From an uncultured Prevotellaceae bacterium (GTDB taxonomy: Bacteria > Bacteroidota > Bacteroidia > Bacteroidales > Bacteroidaceae), in NCBI GenBank assembly GCA_949295905.1, contig CASFNA010000011.1:57591-121590 (forward strand): DNA of 64,000 bases, given 5' to 3'. Shown piece after piece: positions 38,657 through 48,052 of the stretch (position 1 is its first letter; every line of letters begins with the position of its first letter). The notes under the pieces were generated by a model. That model was given only the letters and a program-made list of their open reading frames with translations. It made no database searches and was not told the origin of the DNA. Made by a program: the position numbers and the translations under genes.

Positions 38657-40805
38657 CGTAACTGCGCTGCCCGACGCGCTGGCGTGCGCCCCCGAGCGGC
38701 CTACGCACAACGCCTACATGTTCAGCGTTTTCCGCCGCGAGCGGATGCAGTCGCCTTTCGCCGAAGACATGAACAACTGGTGGAAGGCTTACGCCGACGA
38801 CCTGAAAAGCCAGGACGCGGAGTATTACAAGAGTAACGCCGACACGTTGCAAGCCCTTGCACGGCGGCGCGGCGACACGCAGATGCTGGAGTACATGCGC
38901 TGGCTGGACGCCTACCTGAAGGTGAGCGACGGCGTGTCGATGGACTCATGGGACTATCCCACCAAGGAAGAACTGTCCGCGCGCGACAGCACTTTGCGTG
39001 CCATGCTCGACGCCGCGCAGGCTTACAAGGGGAGGCGGATGCGCGAACAGTTTGCGTTGCTCACCATGCGCGCCAACATGTTGCTTGGCCGCGACAAGGC
39101 CAACATGCTCTACTGGACGGCCACTGCGTCGAAGCTGCCGCGCGGAGTGTGGCGCGACATGTGCCGCAACATCTACGCGCGCGCCATGCTCAACAGCGGA
39201 CTGCGCCGCGCCGCGTGCGAAATCTACGCTGAACAGGGCGACATGCGCAGCATCGGCTGGTGCATGCGCGGCTACCGCAACCTTGCAGGCATAAGGAAAG
39301 TGTACGCCGAAGACCCCGACGCTTACACCTTATTATATCTTGTGCAGGACTTTGTGAACGGCCTTCAGGAAACGTTCGACTCGTACACCGACGGTCATCC
39401 CGACATAGAGTGGGTGAAAATAAAGGGTGCACAGCCCGTGCTTACTGCCGACGCAAAGGCGTTTGTCAGCTTCGCCGACGACGTGCTGAAAGAAAAAAAG
39501 ACATCCTCGCCATGCCTTTGGCAGAGCGCGGCGGCCATGGTGGAGTATCTCTTGGGTGACTATGGGGAAGCCTTGCGCCGCGCAAACGCCGCAGTCGGTA
39601 TGAAGGGCAGCCGCCGCATGAAGGACAACGCACGTTGCATCCGCCTCTTGGCGCAGGCTACCGTAGCTCCGCTCGGTGGCGAGACATCGGAATGGATGAC
39701 TGACGAGTTCCGCTGGTTGGACAGGAAAATAGAGGCGGAGCGCGGCAATTCGCAGGCTTACGACAACCATTATACCGATGTGAAGGAGCGCATAGCCTAC
39801 CGCGTTCTTGCACAGCGATACCATGCCGCAGGGCTGCATAACGTGGAGAACGCCCTCTACGGCATGATGGAGGAAAATAAACTGGAGTTTGAAACCGGCG
39901 GAGAGCACGCCGAAGACAACTTTGTTTGGGGTGGCGACTGGCCTTGGAACAAGGACTATGCGGCTTGGAATGAGTATTTCGAGATGCTTGCAGACATGCC
40001 GGCCGACAGTCTCGCGGCGTATTACACTTACCTGACGTCGGCCAAGACCGACGTGTTCGAGCACTACGTGGCGCAGCAGGTGTACAGCAACAAAGACTAT
40101 TACAACGACCTAATCGGCACCCGCTATATCGCCGAAGGCCGCTTTGCCGACGCATTGACATGGCTTGAGCGCGTGCCGGTGGAATATTTGGAGAAGCAGA
40201 ACGTCAGCTGGTACATGGCGAACAGGTCTTACTCCGTGCCGCGTTGGTTTGTGCGCCAGTTGCCCAACGACCCCGAGACCGACGGCCCTCATAAGGCTTC
40301 GCCCAAGGAAAACCTGAAAGTAAGGTTCTGCAAGGACATGCTCCAGCTGCAAAGCTGGTACAACCTTACACCCGTTGGAGAGCAAAGGGACATACGCGCA
40401 TACGAGCTTGCCACAAGGTATTACCAGGCTTCGTGCTACGGCGACTGCTGGTTCCTGACGCATTACGGCAAGAGCGTGCTCGACAGCGCACGCGCCGGTG
40501 AGCTTGACTTCGCTAAAAAGGCACGGCAGCTGCTGGCCGAATGCAAGGCTTCGAGCAATCTTAAAATACAGTATGAAGCCCTTTACGCCTTGGCATATAC
40601 GGACACCGACCTATGGTGTACTACGGAGTTCGACGATGATTACAATCCCGTCACCGTGCCGCTACCGGCCTCGTCGCAATACAAAGCCCTTGAAGCGTTA
40701 AGCAAGTTCATAAAGGAACACCCCGAAGAGGCTGACGGACACGCCACGAATTGCGATGTTCTGAAAGAGTTTGAAAGAAGAACTAATACCCACCCCAGCT
40801 ACTAA
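38616..40805 (+). CDS. Large secreted helical protein of unknown function
   Basis: 729 residues (or 726 from the ATG at 38625). The N-terminus MKRFIIAALISVTALPDALA is a signal peptide. The rest is rich in helix-forming text with repeat-like segments (LLGDYGEALRRANAAVGMKG, ALAYTDTDLWC), which suggests TPR- or solenoid-like structure. The start overlaps the upstream lipoprotein gene by 41 bp in another frame, so translation is probably coupled. No family is recognised. Confidence 0.65.
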   Translation: MKTMKRFIIAALISVTALPDALACAPERPTHNAYMFSVFRRERMQSPFAEDMNNWWKAYADDLKSQDAEYYKSNADTLQALARRRGDTQMLEYMRWLDAYLKVSDGVSMDSWDYPTKEELSARDSTLRAMLDAAQAYKGRRMREQFALLTMRANMLLGRDKANMLYWTATASKLPRGVWRDMCRNIYARAMLNSGLRRAACEIYAEQGDMRSIGWCMRGYRNLAGIRKVYAEDPDAYTLLYLVQDFVNGLQETFDSYTDGHPDIEWVKIKGAQPVLTADAKAFVSFADDVLKEKKTSSPCLWQSAAAMVEYLLGDYGEALRRANAAVGMKGSRRMKDNARCIRLLAQATVAPLGGETSEWMTDEFRWLDRKIEAERGNSQAYDNHYTDVKERIAYRVLAQRYHAAGLHNVENALYGMMEENKLEFETGGEHAEDNFVWGGDWPWNKDYAAWNEYFEMLADMPADSLAAYYTYLTSAKTDVFEHYVAQQVYSNKDYYNDLIGTRYIAEGRFADALTWLERVPVEYLEKQNVSWYMANRSYSVPRWFVRQLPNDPETDGPHKASPKENLKVRFCKDMLQLQSWYNLTPVGEQRDIRAYELATRYYQASCYGDCWFLTHYGKSVLDSARAGELDFAKKARQLLAECKASSNLKIQYEALYALAYTDTDLWCTTEFDDDYNPVTVPLPASSQYKALEALSKFIKEHPEEADGHATNCDVLKEFERRTNTHPSY

Positions 40806-41002
40806 ACACCCACCCCAACCCTCCCGAAGGGAGGGAGTTTGGTTAGCTTAGTTGGTGAAAGATGAGATAAAACAACGCCGTGAACCTGCAAACTGCAAGT
40901 TCACGGCGTTGTTTTTTATTGCTTTTGTACTTTGCAGGCACTTCTTTATTGCCTGCAATACATATTAAGCTCCCTCCCTTTGGGAGGGCTGTGGTGGGTG
41001 TT
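40805..41002. repeat. GC-rich inverted-repeat element, copy 3
   Basis: Arms 40805-40839 and 40970-41002 (ACACCCACCCCAACCCTCCC and its partner). The centre holds two smaller hairpins. It lies between convergent genes. Confidence 0.85.
40871..40918. terminator. Rho-independent terminator nested in the repeat
   Basis: AACAACGCCGTGAAC pairs with GTTCACGGCGTTGTT, then TTTTATT. It serves the plus-strand gene at 38616. A second small hairpin (TTGCAGGCA with TGCCTGCAA, 40932-40958) follows and may serve rseP. Confidence 0.85.
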
Positions 41003-41022
41003 AGGTGGTGCTTGATGGCTAC

Positions 41023-42402
41023 TTACATATACCCCAGCCACCTAAGTATGTCGTTCATGTTGGCAACGACCATGAGGAGGATGAGTATTCCGAAGCCGAC
41101 GTATTCCGCCTTGACGAGGAAGTTCTCGCTCGGCTTGCGTCGCGTTATCATCTCGTAGAGCAGGAAGAGCACGTGGCCGCCGTCCAAGGCAGGGATGGGC
41201 AGTATGTTCATGAACGCCAGGATGATGCTTAGGAACGCCGTCATGCGCCAGAACATCATCCAGTCCCACGTCGGTGGGAACAGGCTTCCTATTGCGCCGA
41301 AGCCTCCGAGCGACTTCGCTCCGTCGGCCGTGAACACGTATTTCATGTCGTCAACGTAGCCGCGCAGCACGTCAACGCCGTACACCGCACCGGCAGGGAA
41401 GCTCTCGAAGAAGCCGTATTCAAGTTTTACGGGCTTGTAGTAAGTGCCTAAGTATGTGCGGCCTACGCCGAGGGTGAGGTCGGGGTTCAGTACCACCTGC
41501 GCCGTGTCGGGCTTTGCTTTGCCGCCGTCATGTGCGAAAACCACGGTCGTTGTGCGCACCTTGAGGCTGTCGGCAGGTGTCGTTGCGGCAGCAAGCATGT
41601 CGCTCATACGGCCTATTTGGTCGTCAAATTCGTTCCAAGAGTCGATGCTCTTGCCGCCAATAGCCAGCAGCTTGTCGCCCTTGCGCATTCCGATTTTCTG
41701 CGCCGGAGTGTCCGCCAGCACGCTGTCGATGTCGGCAGGGATGAACGGACGCGCGAAGACAGGCTGCTCCTTAACCATAGTGAGCAGGCTTACGTCCTCG
41801 GGCATGGTGATTGTCACCTCCTTGCCTTGCCGCTTTACGGTTACCGTCTTGGCGTTGGCTATGGCGCGGTACATGTCTACGTCAAACTTCTCGAACGTCT
41901 TTTCGTCGGTGCGCAGCAGTATGTCGCCGTCACGGAAGCCCATCTCTTTGGCGCTTTCGTTGAACTTCATTCCCATCGACATGTCGCGGAGCGAGTAATA
42001 GGAGTCGCCCCATGTGAAGAGCACCATTGCGTAGATGAACAGCGCGAGCAGAAAGTTGACGAGCACGCCGCCCACCATGATGAGCAGCCTTTGCCATGCC
42101 GGTTTGGAGCGGAACTCCCAAGGCTGAGCCGGCTTTTTCATCTGCTCGGTGTCAAATGATTCGTCTATCATGCCCGAAATCTTGCAGTAGCCGCCCAAGG
42201 GAAGCCAGCCTACGCCGTAAGTGGTCTCGCTGCGCTTGGGTTTGAACTCGAAGAGGTGGAACCAAGGGTCGAAGAACAGGTAAAATTTCTCAACCCTTAC
42301 GCCGAAAAGTTTTGCAAAGAAGAAGTGCCCTCCCTCGTGGAGCAGCACAAGAATCGAGATTGCCAGCATGAACTGGAGCAGTCTTATCAAAAATATTTCC
42401 AT
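41023..42402 (-). CDS. rseP: Site-2 intramembrane metalloprotease RseP
   Basis: 459-residue membrane zinc protease that cuts anti-sigma factors or signal peptides within the membrane. The zinc motif HEGGH is at residues 22-26, followed by FFFAKLFGVR. Two PDZ-like regions lie in the middle (about 130-330, with AQKIGMRKGDKLLAIGGKSI). The second metal motif NILPIPALDGGH is near the C-terminus. It is the last gene of the tsaB-to-rseP cluster. Confidence 0.94.
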   Translation of the reverse strand: MEIFLIRLLQFMLAISILVLLHEGGHFFFAKLFGVRVEKFYLFFDPWFHLFEFKPKRSETTYGVGWLPLGGYCKISGMIDESFDTEQMKKPAQPWEFRSKPAWQRLLIMVGGVLVNFLLALFIYAMVLFTWGDSYYSLRDMSMGMKFNESAKEMGFRDGDILLRTDEKTFEKFDVDMYRAIANAKTVTVKRQGKEVTITMPEDVSLLTMVKEQPVFARPFIPADIDSVLADTPAQKIGMRKGDKLLAIGGKSIDSWNEFDDQIGRMSDMLAAATTPADSLKVRTTTVVFAHDGGKAKPDTAQVVLNPDLTLGVGRTYLGTYYKPVKLEYGFFESFPAGAVYGVDVLRGYVDDMKYVFTADGAKSLGGFGAIGSLFPPTWDWMMFWRMTAFLSIILAFMNILPIPALDGGHVLFLLYEMITRRKPSENFLVKAEYVGFGILILLMVVANMNDILRWLGYM

Positions 42403-42483
42403 AATCTTTAAGTGAAGAGTGAAGAACGGAGAGTGAAGAATTTATTTGTACTAACCCACCGTCTTCAAGGCTTTCAAAATATG

Positions 42484-42515
42484 TTTCTTAATTCTTAACT
42501 CTTAATTCTTAATTT
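42484..42515. repeat. Single AATTAAGAATTAAGAG arm forming the dxr C-terminus
   Basis: TTCTTAATTCTTAACTCTTA (plus strand) repeats the arm seen at 25071-25105. The last codons of dxr (Ile-Lys-Asn-stop) lie within it. No matching partner arm was found nearby. Confidence 0.6.
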
Positions 42516-43662
42516 CCAATAGCTCTTTTGCAATGCGTCTCGCCTCGGCGTCGGTAGCAACGTAAGTGTCGTAGTCGGCTTTCTCGGAGAACGATACGCG
42601 GCTCATCGTCTTTTCGATGATGTCGCTCATCTGCATGAACGAACACCGGTCTTCGAGGAAGCCGCGGTTTACAATTTCGTTGGCGGCGTTGACTATGCAC
42701 GGCATGTTGCCGCCTTTGCGTATGGATTCGAACGCCAAGGCGAGGCAGCGGAACTTGTCCATGTCGGGCTCGAAGAATTCAAGCGGATGCTTGAACAAGT
42801 CCAGGCGGTCGCCATTCAGGTGCAGGCGGTCAGGGTAGGAGAAAGCAAATTGGATGGGCAGGCGCATGTCTGGCACGCCGAGCTGGGCCTTTACTGCTCC
42901 GTCGCAGAACTGCACTGCGCTGTGGACGATGCTCTGCGGATGGACGAGCACCTGTATTTTATCAGCAGGAACACCGAAAAGCCATTTGGCTTCGATAACC
43001 TCGAAGCCTTTGTTCATCATCGTTGCGCTGTCTATCGTGATTTTAGCGCCCATGCTCCATGTAGGGTGTTTCAGGGCGTCGGCCTTCGTTACAGAGCCCA
43101 ACTGCTCTTTTGTGAAGTTGCGGAACGGGCCGCCTGAGGCTGTAAGCAGTATTTTCTCAATCTCGTTGTCGCCTTCGCCGATGATGCTCTGGAATATTGC
43201 TGAATGCTCGCTGTCTACCGGGATGATGGGTGAATGATATTCGGCGGCGAGTTTGCAGATAAGTTCTCCTGCCACGACGAGCGTCTCCTTGTTGGCCAGG
43301 CATATTTTCTTGTGTGCCCGTATTGCGTGTATTGTGGGATTGAGTCCGGCAAAACCTACCATCGCCGTAAGCACCATGTCGATAGGTTCGGCCTCTACAA
43401 TTTCGTCGATGGCCTTCTTTCCTGCGTAAACCTTAATGTCGGGAAGGTCGGCGAGCAGGTTTTTCAGCTCGTCATATTTCGCTTCGTTGGCTATTACTAC
43501 GGCTGCCGGATTGAACTGTCGTGCTTGTTCGGCAAGTTCTTCAACCTTGTTGTTGGCCGTCAGACAGTACACTTCGTATAGGTCGGAGTGCTCTTTGATA
43601 ACGTCAAGTGCCTGCGTTCCGATGGAGCCTGTTGAGCCGAGTATGGCTATTTGCTTCTTCAT
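42502..43662 (-). CDS. dxr: 1-Deoxy-D-xylulose 5-phosphate reductoisomerase
   Basis: Makes MEP, the first dedicated step of the non-mevalonate isoprenoid pathway. 386 residues. It has the NADPH-binding GSTGSIGTQALDV (about 9-21), the metal and substrate region VDSEHSAIFQ, and PTWSMGAKITIDSATMMNKG. ispF of the same pathway is at 3337. Confidence 0.97.
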   Translation of the reverse strand: MKKQIAILGSTGSIGTQALDVIKEHSDLYEVYCLTANNKVEELAEQARQFNPAAVVIANEAKYDELKNLLADLPDIKVYAGKKAIDEIVEAEPIDMVLTAMVGFAGLNPTIHAIRAHKKICLANKETLVVAGELICKLAAEYHSPIIPVDSEHSAIFQSIIGEGDNEIEKILLTASGGPFRNFTKEQLGSVTKADALKHPTWSMGAKITIDSATMMNKGFEVIEAKWLFGVPADKIQVLVHPQSIVHSAVQFCDGAVKAQLGVPDMRLPIQFAFSYPDRLHLNGDRLDLFKHPLEFFEPDMDKFRCLALAFESIRKGGNMPCIVNAANEIVNRGFLEDRCSFMQMSDIIEKTMSRVSFSEKADYDTYVATDAEARRIAKELLEIKN

Positions 43663-43718
43663 TATGTTTCGTGTTACACGTATTTTATATGTATGTGGAT
43701 GTCGCTTGGTCGGCCGGT

Positions 43719-44246
43719 TCAGCCCAAATCGAGCAGTCCTTCCGGCAAGCTGACATGGATTTTGCGGCTTTCCGCATCGATGGATGTTATGAAATCGTCA
43801 GATGCAGGTATCAGGACTTCACTCCCGTCAGGCTTTTCCACGCAGAAAAGCACGTTCTCCGTGGCATCGTCTACATAAGCCAGAGTGCCAATGTGGCAGT
43901 CTTCTGCATCGGCGTTTAGGATTTCAAAACCCTTAAGTTCATCCCAAGTTAGTTCGTTTTCGTCTCGGTCGGAAAGCTTTTTCGGGAAAAACACCTCGCA
44001 TCCTGTAAGTTCCTGGGCTTGTTCCTTGGTGTCGATGTCGCAGAATTTCACCAAGGCTGTCTCCCCGTTTTTGAATCTGTATTCCTCGAAAAAGAAGGGA
44101 ACGAGAATGCCGTCAACCATCAACACGAGGTAATCGGCGTCCACGCGGTCGAACACATCGTCATCGAACATGAACGAAACTTCGCCCTTTACGCCGTGCG
44201 GCTTGCCTATTTTGCCAATCTTGTAAACCTCTTCAGTCCTAATCAT
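43719..44246 (-). CDS. rimM: 16S rRNA processing protein RimM
   Basis: 175 residues in two beta-barrel domains. IGKIGKPHGVKGEVSF near the N-terminus is the RimM mark, and the PRC-barrel part has LKGFEILNADAEDCHIGTL. It helps mature the 30S head with ribosomal protein S19. It is 8 bp after murA. Confidence 0.94.
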   Translation of the reverse strand: MIRTEEVYKIGKIGKPHGVKGEVSFMFDDDVFDRVDADYLVLMVDGILVPFFFEEYRFKNGETALVKFCDIDTKEQAQELTGCEVFFPKKLSDRDENELTWDELKGFEILNADAEDCHIGTLAYVDDATENVLFCVEKPDGSEVLIPASDDFITSIDAESRKIHVSLPEGLLDLG

Positions 44247-44254
44247 CGTAGTCG

Positions 44255-45580
44255 TTACTTGTCCGTTTGCGTGCTTGTCACCCTCTTGATGCTTGCTCCA
44301 AGCGCGTTAAGGCGTTCTTCTATGTCTTCGTATCCGCGGTCAATCTGCGCTATGTTGTCTATGCGGCTTGTGCCGTTTGCGCTCAATGCGGCAATCAGGA
44401 GAGCTATTCCTGCGCGGATGTCGGGGCTCGTCATGCGCCCGGCACGCAGCCTAATCTTATGGTCGTGGCCTACAACTACGGCGCGGTGGGGGTCGCACAG
44501 TATGATTTGCGCTCCCATGTCGATAAGCTTGTCAACAAAGAACAGGCGGCTCTCGAACATCTTTTGATGAAACAGCACGCTGCCTCGGGCCTGTGTCGCT
44601 ACGACAAGTAGAACGGAAATAAGGTCGGGCGTAAGTCCCGGCCATGGCGCATCGGCCAGTGTCATGATGGAGCCGTCGATGAAGGAATCAATTTCGTAAT
44701 GCTTCATGTGCGGTATAACGAGGTCGTCGTCGTCAATTTCAATCTTTACTCCGAGCTTCCTGAAAGAGTCAGGTATGATGCCAAGGTTGCGCACGGATAC
44801 GTCCTTTATCCTTATGCCTTCGCCTACCATGGCGGCCATTCCGATGAAAGAACCAACCTCAATCATGTCAGGAAGAATCTTGTGCGTGGCTCCGTGCAGG
44901 CTTTCCACGCCGACAATGGTCAGCAGGTTTGAGGCTATTCCGCTGATGCGTGCTCCCATGCTGTTGAGCATATGGCACAATTGCTGTATGTAAGGCTCGC
45001 ACGCCGCATTGTAGATTGTGGTCGTTCCTTTGGTCAATACGGCGGCCATTATGATGTTGGCTGTGCCTGTGACTGATGCTTCATCAAGCAACATGTAGCA
45101 TCCTTTGAGGTCTTTCCCGTTGATTTCAAAAGTTCCACGGTCGTCGTTATGCGAGAATGTAGCCCCCAGGTGCTTGAATCCGAGGAAGTGGGTGTCAAGC
45201 CTGCGCCGTCCGATTTTGTCGCCGCCGGGCTTCGCCACGACAGCCTTGCCAAAGCGCGCGAGCAACGGTCCGATGAGCAACACGCTCCCCCGTAGCGACG
45301 AACATTTGCGTATGAACTCGTCGCTTTCAAGGTAATCAAGGCAAATGTCTTTCGCACGGAATGAATATTCGTTGCGTCCCATGCGCCTTACCTCCACCCC
45401 GATGTCGGTAAGCAGCTTTATGAGGTTGTTTACGTCAAGTATGTCGGGTATGTTGCTTATTGTAACTTCGTCGGACGTAAGCAGCGAGGCACAGATGACT
45501 TCAAGTGCCTCGTTCTTCGCACCCTGCGGAGTTATCGTGCCGCTTAGCGGATGGCCGCCCTCAATGATGAACGATTCCAT
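44255..45580 (-). CDS. murA: UDP-N-acetylglucosamine 1-carboxyvinyltransferase
   Basis: First committed step of peptidoglycan synthesis. 441 residues with conserved Lys22-Asn23 (QGAKNEAL). In the active-site loop, where E. coli has Cys115 in PGGCTIGARP, this protein reads PGGDKIGRRRLD, so the residue is Asp121. This Cys-to-Asp change is known to give fosfomycin resistance in other bacteria. It sits 26 bp after the DUF4290 gene. Confidence 0.96.
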   Translation of the reverse strand: MESFIIEGGHPLSGTITPQGAKNEALEVICASLLTSDEVTISNIPDILDVNNLIKLLTDIGVEVRRMGRNEYSFRAKDICLDYLESDEFIRKCSSLRGSVLLIGPLLARFGKAVVAKPGGDKIGRRRLDTHFLGFKHLGATFSHNDDRGTFEINGKDLKGCYMLLDEASVTGTANIIMAAVLTKGTTTIYNAACEPYIQQLCHMLNSMGARISGIASNLLTIVGVESLHGATHKILPDMIEVGSFIGMAAMVGEGIRIKDVSVRNLGIIPDSFRKLGVKIEIDDDDLVIPHMKHYEIDSFIDGSIMTLADAPWPGLTPDLISVLLVVATQARGSVLFHQKMFESRLFFVDKLIDMGAQIILCDPHRAVVVGHDHKIRLRAGRMTSPDIRAGIALLIAALSANGTSRIDNIAQIDRGYEDIEERLNALGASIKRVTSTQTDK

Positions 45581-45606
45581 TTGTCGGTGGTTTGTCGGTT
45601 AGCGTA

Positions 45607-46203
45607 TTATCTCTTCTTGCGCCGTTTCTCTCCCGGCTCTTTCATGTTGCCTATGTTGAACTTGAAGTTGTCCAGGTCGAGCTGTATCTTCCCGTCAGTG
45701 AAGCGTGCGAGGTCTGAAGCTATTTTCTCGTCGTCGCTTGAGCCGTGGCTCCATAGCAGCAGGTTGCGTTTCATCTGGTTGGCCGTGAGCCTTGTCAGTT
45801 CGTCTCGTTCAGGGCCAGGCTCCATTCCTTTCAGTTTCTCAAACAGCTCAAACACCATGCTTCCATAATGCTTGACAGGGTTTGTCTGCTTCGGGTAACC
45901 CATGGGTTGAGGCTTTTTCATTATGTTTTTTGCCTCGTTTATGTCTACGGGATACTCGATGTCAAGCTTGAAGTTGCTCATTATGGCCAGGTGGTCCCAC
46001 AGCTTTTGTTCGTAGTCGGCACCGTCTTGTGCCTGTGGAAACATGCGCTCCATGATGCCTATGATGGTTTCTGCGCAGCGTTGGCGTTCCTCCTTGCTCT
46101 CAAGGGCTACGGCGTAGTCAACCATTTTCTGCACCTCGCGTCCGTACTCCGGCAGAATGAGTCGTTCTCTTTGCGTGTTATAGTCCAATCCTTCTATGTT
46201 CAT
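45607..46203 (-). CDS. DUF4290 family protein
   Basis: 198 residues, soluble, starting MNIEGLDYNTQRERLILPEYGR, which matches my memory of the DUF4290 family found next to murA in Bacteroidetes. The C-terminus is strongly basic (GEKRRKKR). Helical and charged; function unknown. Its fixed place between tsaB and murA suggests a growth or envelope-related role (inferred). Confidence 0.8.
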   Translation of the reverse strand: MNIEGLDYNTQRERLILPEYGREVQKMVDYAVALESKEERQRCAETIIGIMERMFPQAQDGADYEQKLWDHLAIMSNFKLDIEYPVDINEAKNIMKKPQPMGYPKQTNPVKHYGSMVFELFEKLKGMEPGPERDELTRLTANQMKRNLLLWSHGSSDDEKIASDLARFTDGKIQLDLDNFKFNIGNMKEPGEKRRKKR

Positions 46204-46263
46204 TTGTTATGTTTTTGAGTGTTTGGGAGTTGGGTTAGTCTTGCAATGCGTTGTTCCTGTGGT

Positions 46264-46953
46264 TTACAAAAGCTTCTTTGGGGTTTTTGCCACAAAGTCT
46301 TTCAGGTAGAACGGCACGAAGTATGCCACATCTTCGAACCGTCCTTCAGCCATTCGTTTGTCTGCCAGCGGGAACATATATCTTGCCAACGGCCTGATGT
46401 CTTTGTACAGTATGGCGTTCGGATGGTTGATGGTTTCGATGCACTTGCACGCTCCGTTGCCGAAGAAACAAACCTTCCCCTTGTCCAGATATTCCTTGTA
46501 TGTGTCGTCGTCAACGATGTCGGCCTGCACAGGCCTTACCTCATGCAGTGCACGGTCGTATATCCCGGCGTACACTTCCATCCTGCGTGCGTCGAGCATC
46601 GGGCAGAGCAGTGTGCCTTCCTCAAGGTCGTGTTCCAGCAGTACGGGCACGGCAAGCAGTTCGAGGGTTGGCACGGCGATGAGCTTCACGCCCCTGCCGT
46701 AGCATATTCCCTTGGCCATTGACACACCAATGCGCAGTCCGGTATATGAGCCGGGACCGCAGCTTACGGCCACGGCGTCCAGCTTTATGTCGCGGTTGTC
46801 GATGTATGCAAGTGCTTCATCTACGAATACCCCCAAACTTACAGCGTGGTTGGGGCCACTATTGTCTTCCTTGTTGAATATGCAAACGCCGTCTTGGCTG
46901 ACAGCCACCGAGCACACGTCGGTGCTTGTCTCAATATTTAAAATGCAAGACAT
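46264..46953 (-). CDS. tsaB: tRNA threonylcarbamoyladenosine biosynthesis protein TsaB
   Basis: Partner of TsaD in making the t6A base of tRNA. 229 residues from MSCILNIETSTDVCSVAV; an upstream in-frame ATG would overlap the promoter. It has the ASKHA-type start, SCGPGSYTGLRIGVSMAKG (about 70-88) and PMLDARRMEVYAG. First gene of the cluster that runs to rseP. Confidence 0.94.
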   Translation of the reverse strand: MSCILNIETSTDVCSVAVSQDGVCIFNKEDNSGPNHAVSLGVFVDEALAYIDNRDIKLDAVAVSCGPGSYTGLRIGVSMAKGICYGRGVKLIAVPTLELLAVPVLLEHDLEEGTLLCPMLDARRMEVYAGIYDRALHEVRPVQADIVDDDTYKEYLDKGKVCFFGNGACKCIETINHPNAILYKDIRPLARYMFPLADKRMAEGRFEDVAYFVPFYLKDFVAKTPKKLL

Positions 46954-46982
46954 AAAATGAAAATATCTTTTTAAATAACGTG

Positions 46983-46990
46983 CAAAAATA
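46983..46990 (-). promoter_or_regulatory. -7 box for the tsaB-rseP cluster
   Basis: Minus strand reads TATTTTTG, 29 bp ahead of the tsaB start. Confidence 0.5.
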
Positions 46991-47012
46991 CGCTTTTTTC
47001 CCAAGAAATATG

Positions 47013-47020
47013 TACTTTTG
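47013..47020 (+). promoter_or_regulatory. -7 box for yicC
   Basis: TACTTTTG, 24 bp ahead of the yicC ATG and divergent from the tsaB promoter. Confidence 0.6.
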
Positions 47021-47044
47021 CATAAATTTAACTACATATATCGT

Positions 47045-47920
47045 ATGATACAATCAATGACTGGTTACGGAAAGTCTGTCGTAACTTTCAATGAAAAGAA
47101 AATACACGTAGAGATTAAGTCGCTTAACAGCAAGGCGTTGGACTTGTCAACGCGCATCGCCCCGCTTTATAGAGAGAAGGAAATGGAAATACGCCAGATG
47201 GTGTCGAAGGCCTTGCTTAGGGGTAAGGTTGATTTCTCCATTTGGGTTGAGAAAGACGCTTCGGCCGATGCCACGCCGATAAACGCCGCCCTTGTAGAGA
47301 ACTATTACCGCCAAATAAAGGCCTTGTCGGCAAGTGCCGGCATACCGGAGCCACAAGACTGGTTTTCCACGCTCATGCGCTTGCCCGACGTTATGACGAA
47401 AGTCGAGGTGGAAGAGCTTGGCGATGACGAGTGGACTGCCGTCCGCCGTGGCGTTGAAGAGGCGCTGGCGGCTCTTGTGTCGTTCCGCGAACAGGAAGGC
47501 GCAGCCCTTTACCGCAAGTTCTCCGAGAAGATAGACAACATCGCGGCGTTGCTTGCTTCAATCGAGCCTTATGAGAAGTCGCGCGTCGAAAAGATACGTT
47601 CCCGCATCGTGGAAGGACTGAAGAGCATACCCGACGTTGAGTATGACAAGAACCGCCTTGAGCAGGAACTCATCTATTATATCGAGAAACTTGACATCAA
47701 CGAGGAGAAACAGCGTCTTGCCAACCATCTGAAATACTTTCGTGAGACGCTTGACGACGAAATCGGCCAAGGCAAGAAGCTCGGCTTCATAGCGCAGGAG
47801 ATGGGGCGCGAAATCAACACTACGGGCAGCAAGAGCAACAATGCGGAGATGCAGAACATCGTGGTGAAGATGAAGGACGAGCTTGAACAAATCAAGGAAC
47901 AGGTGCTGAATGTATTGTAA
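47045..47920 (+). CDS. yicC: YicC-family endoribonuclease
   Basis: 291 residues from MIQSMTGYGKSVVTFNEKK, the family's standard N-terminus; a start nine codons upstream overlaps the promoter. IHVEIKSLNSKALDLSTRI and the C-terminal EMGREINTTGSKSN with its conserved Glu/Asn are present. YicC proteins in other bacteria cleave RNA. It leads a unit with gmk and nadD. Confidence 0.93.
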   Translation: MIQSMTGYGKSVVTFNEKKIHVEIKSLNSKALDLSTRIAPLYREKEMEIRQMVSKALLRGKVDFSIWVEKDASADATPINAALVENYYRQIKALSASAGIPEPQDWFSTLMRLPDVMTKVEVEELGDDEWTAVRRGVEEALAALVSFREQEGAALYRKFSEKIDNIAALLASIEPYEKSRVEKIRSRIVEGLKSIPDVEYDKNRLEQELIYYIEKLDINEEKQRLANHLKYFRETLDDEIGQGKKLGFIAQEMGREINTTGSKSNNAEMQNIVVKMKDELEQIKEQVLNVL

Positions 47921-47924
47921 AAAC

Positions 47925-48035
47925 AGCAGACAAGCAAACGAGTGACAAGCAGACAAGGTGATTTGCCTCTGTTTTTAATGTGTAATGGCTAATGCAAATG
48001 GCCTTGTCTGCTTGTCGCTCGTCTACTTGTCTGCT
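47925..48035. repeat. Inverted repeat of GACAAGCAGACAAG type, copy 2
   Basis: Arms 47925-47966 and 47994-48035 pair with about five mismatches over 42 bp. They share GACAAGCAGACAAG with the repeat ahead of argH. It lies between yicC and gmk. Confidence 0.9.
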
Positions 48036-48052
48036 TAAAATAACAAAATATT

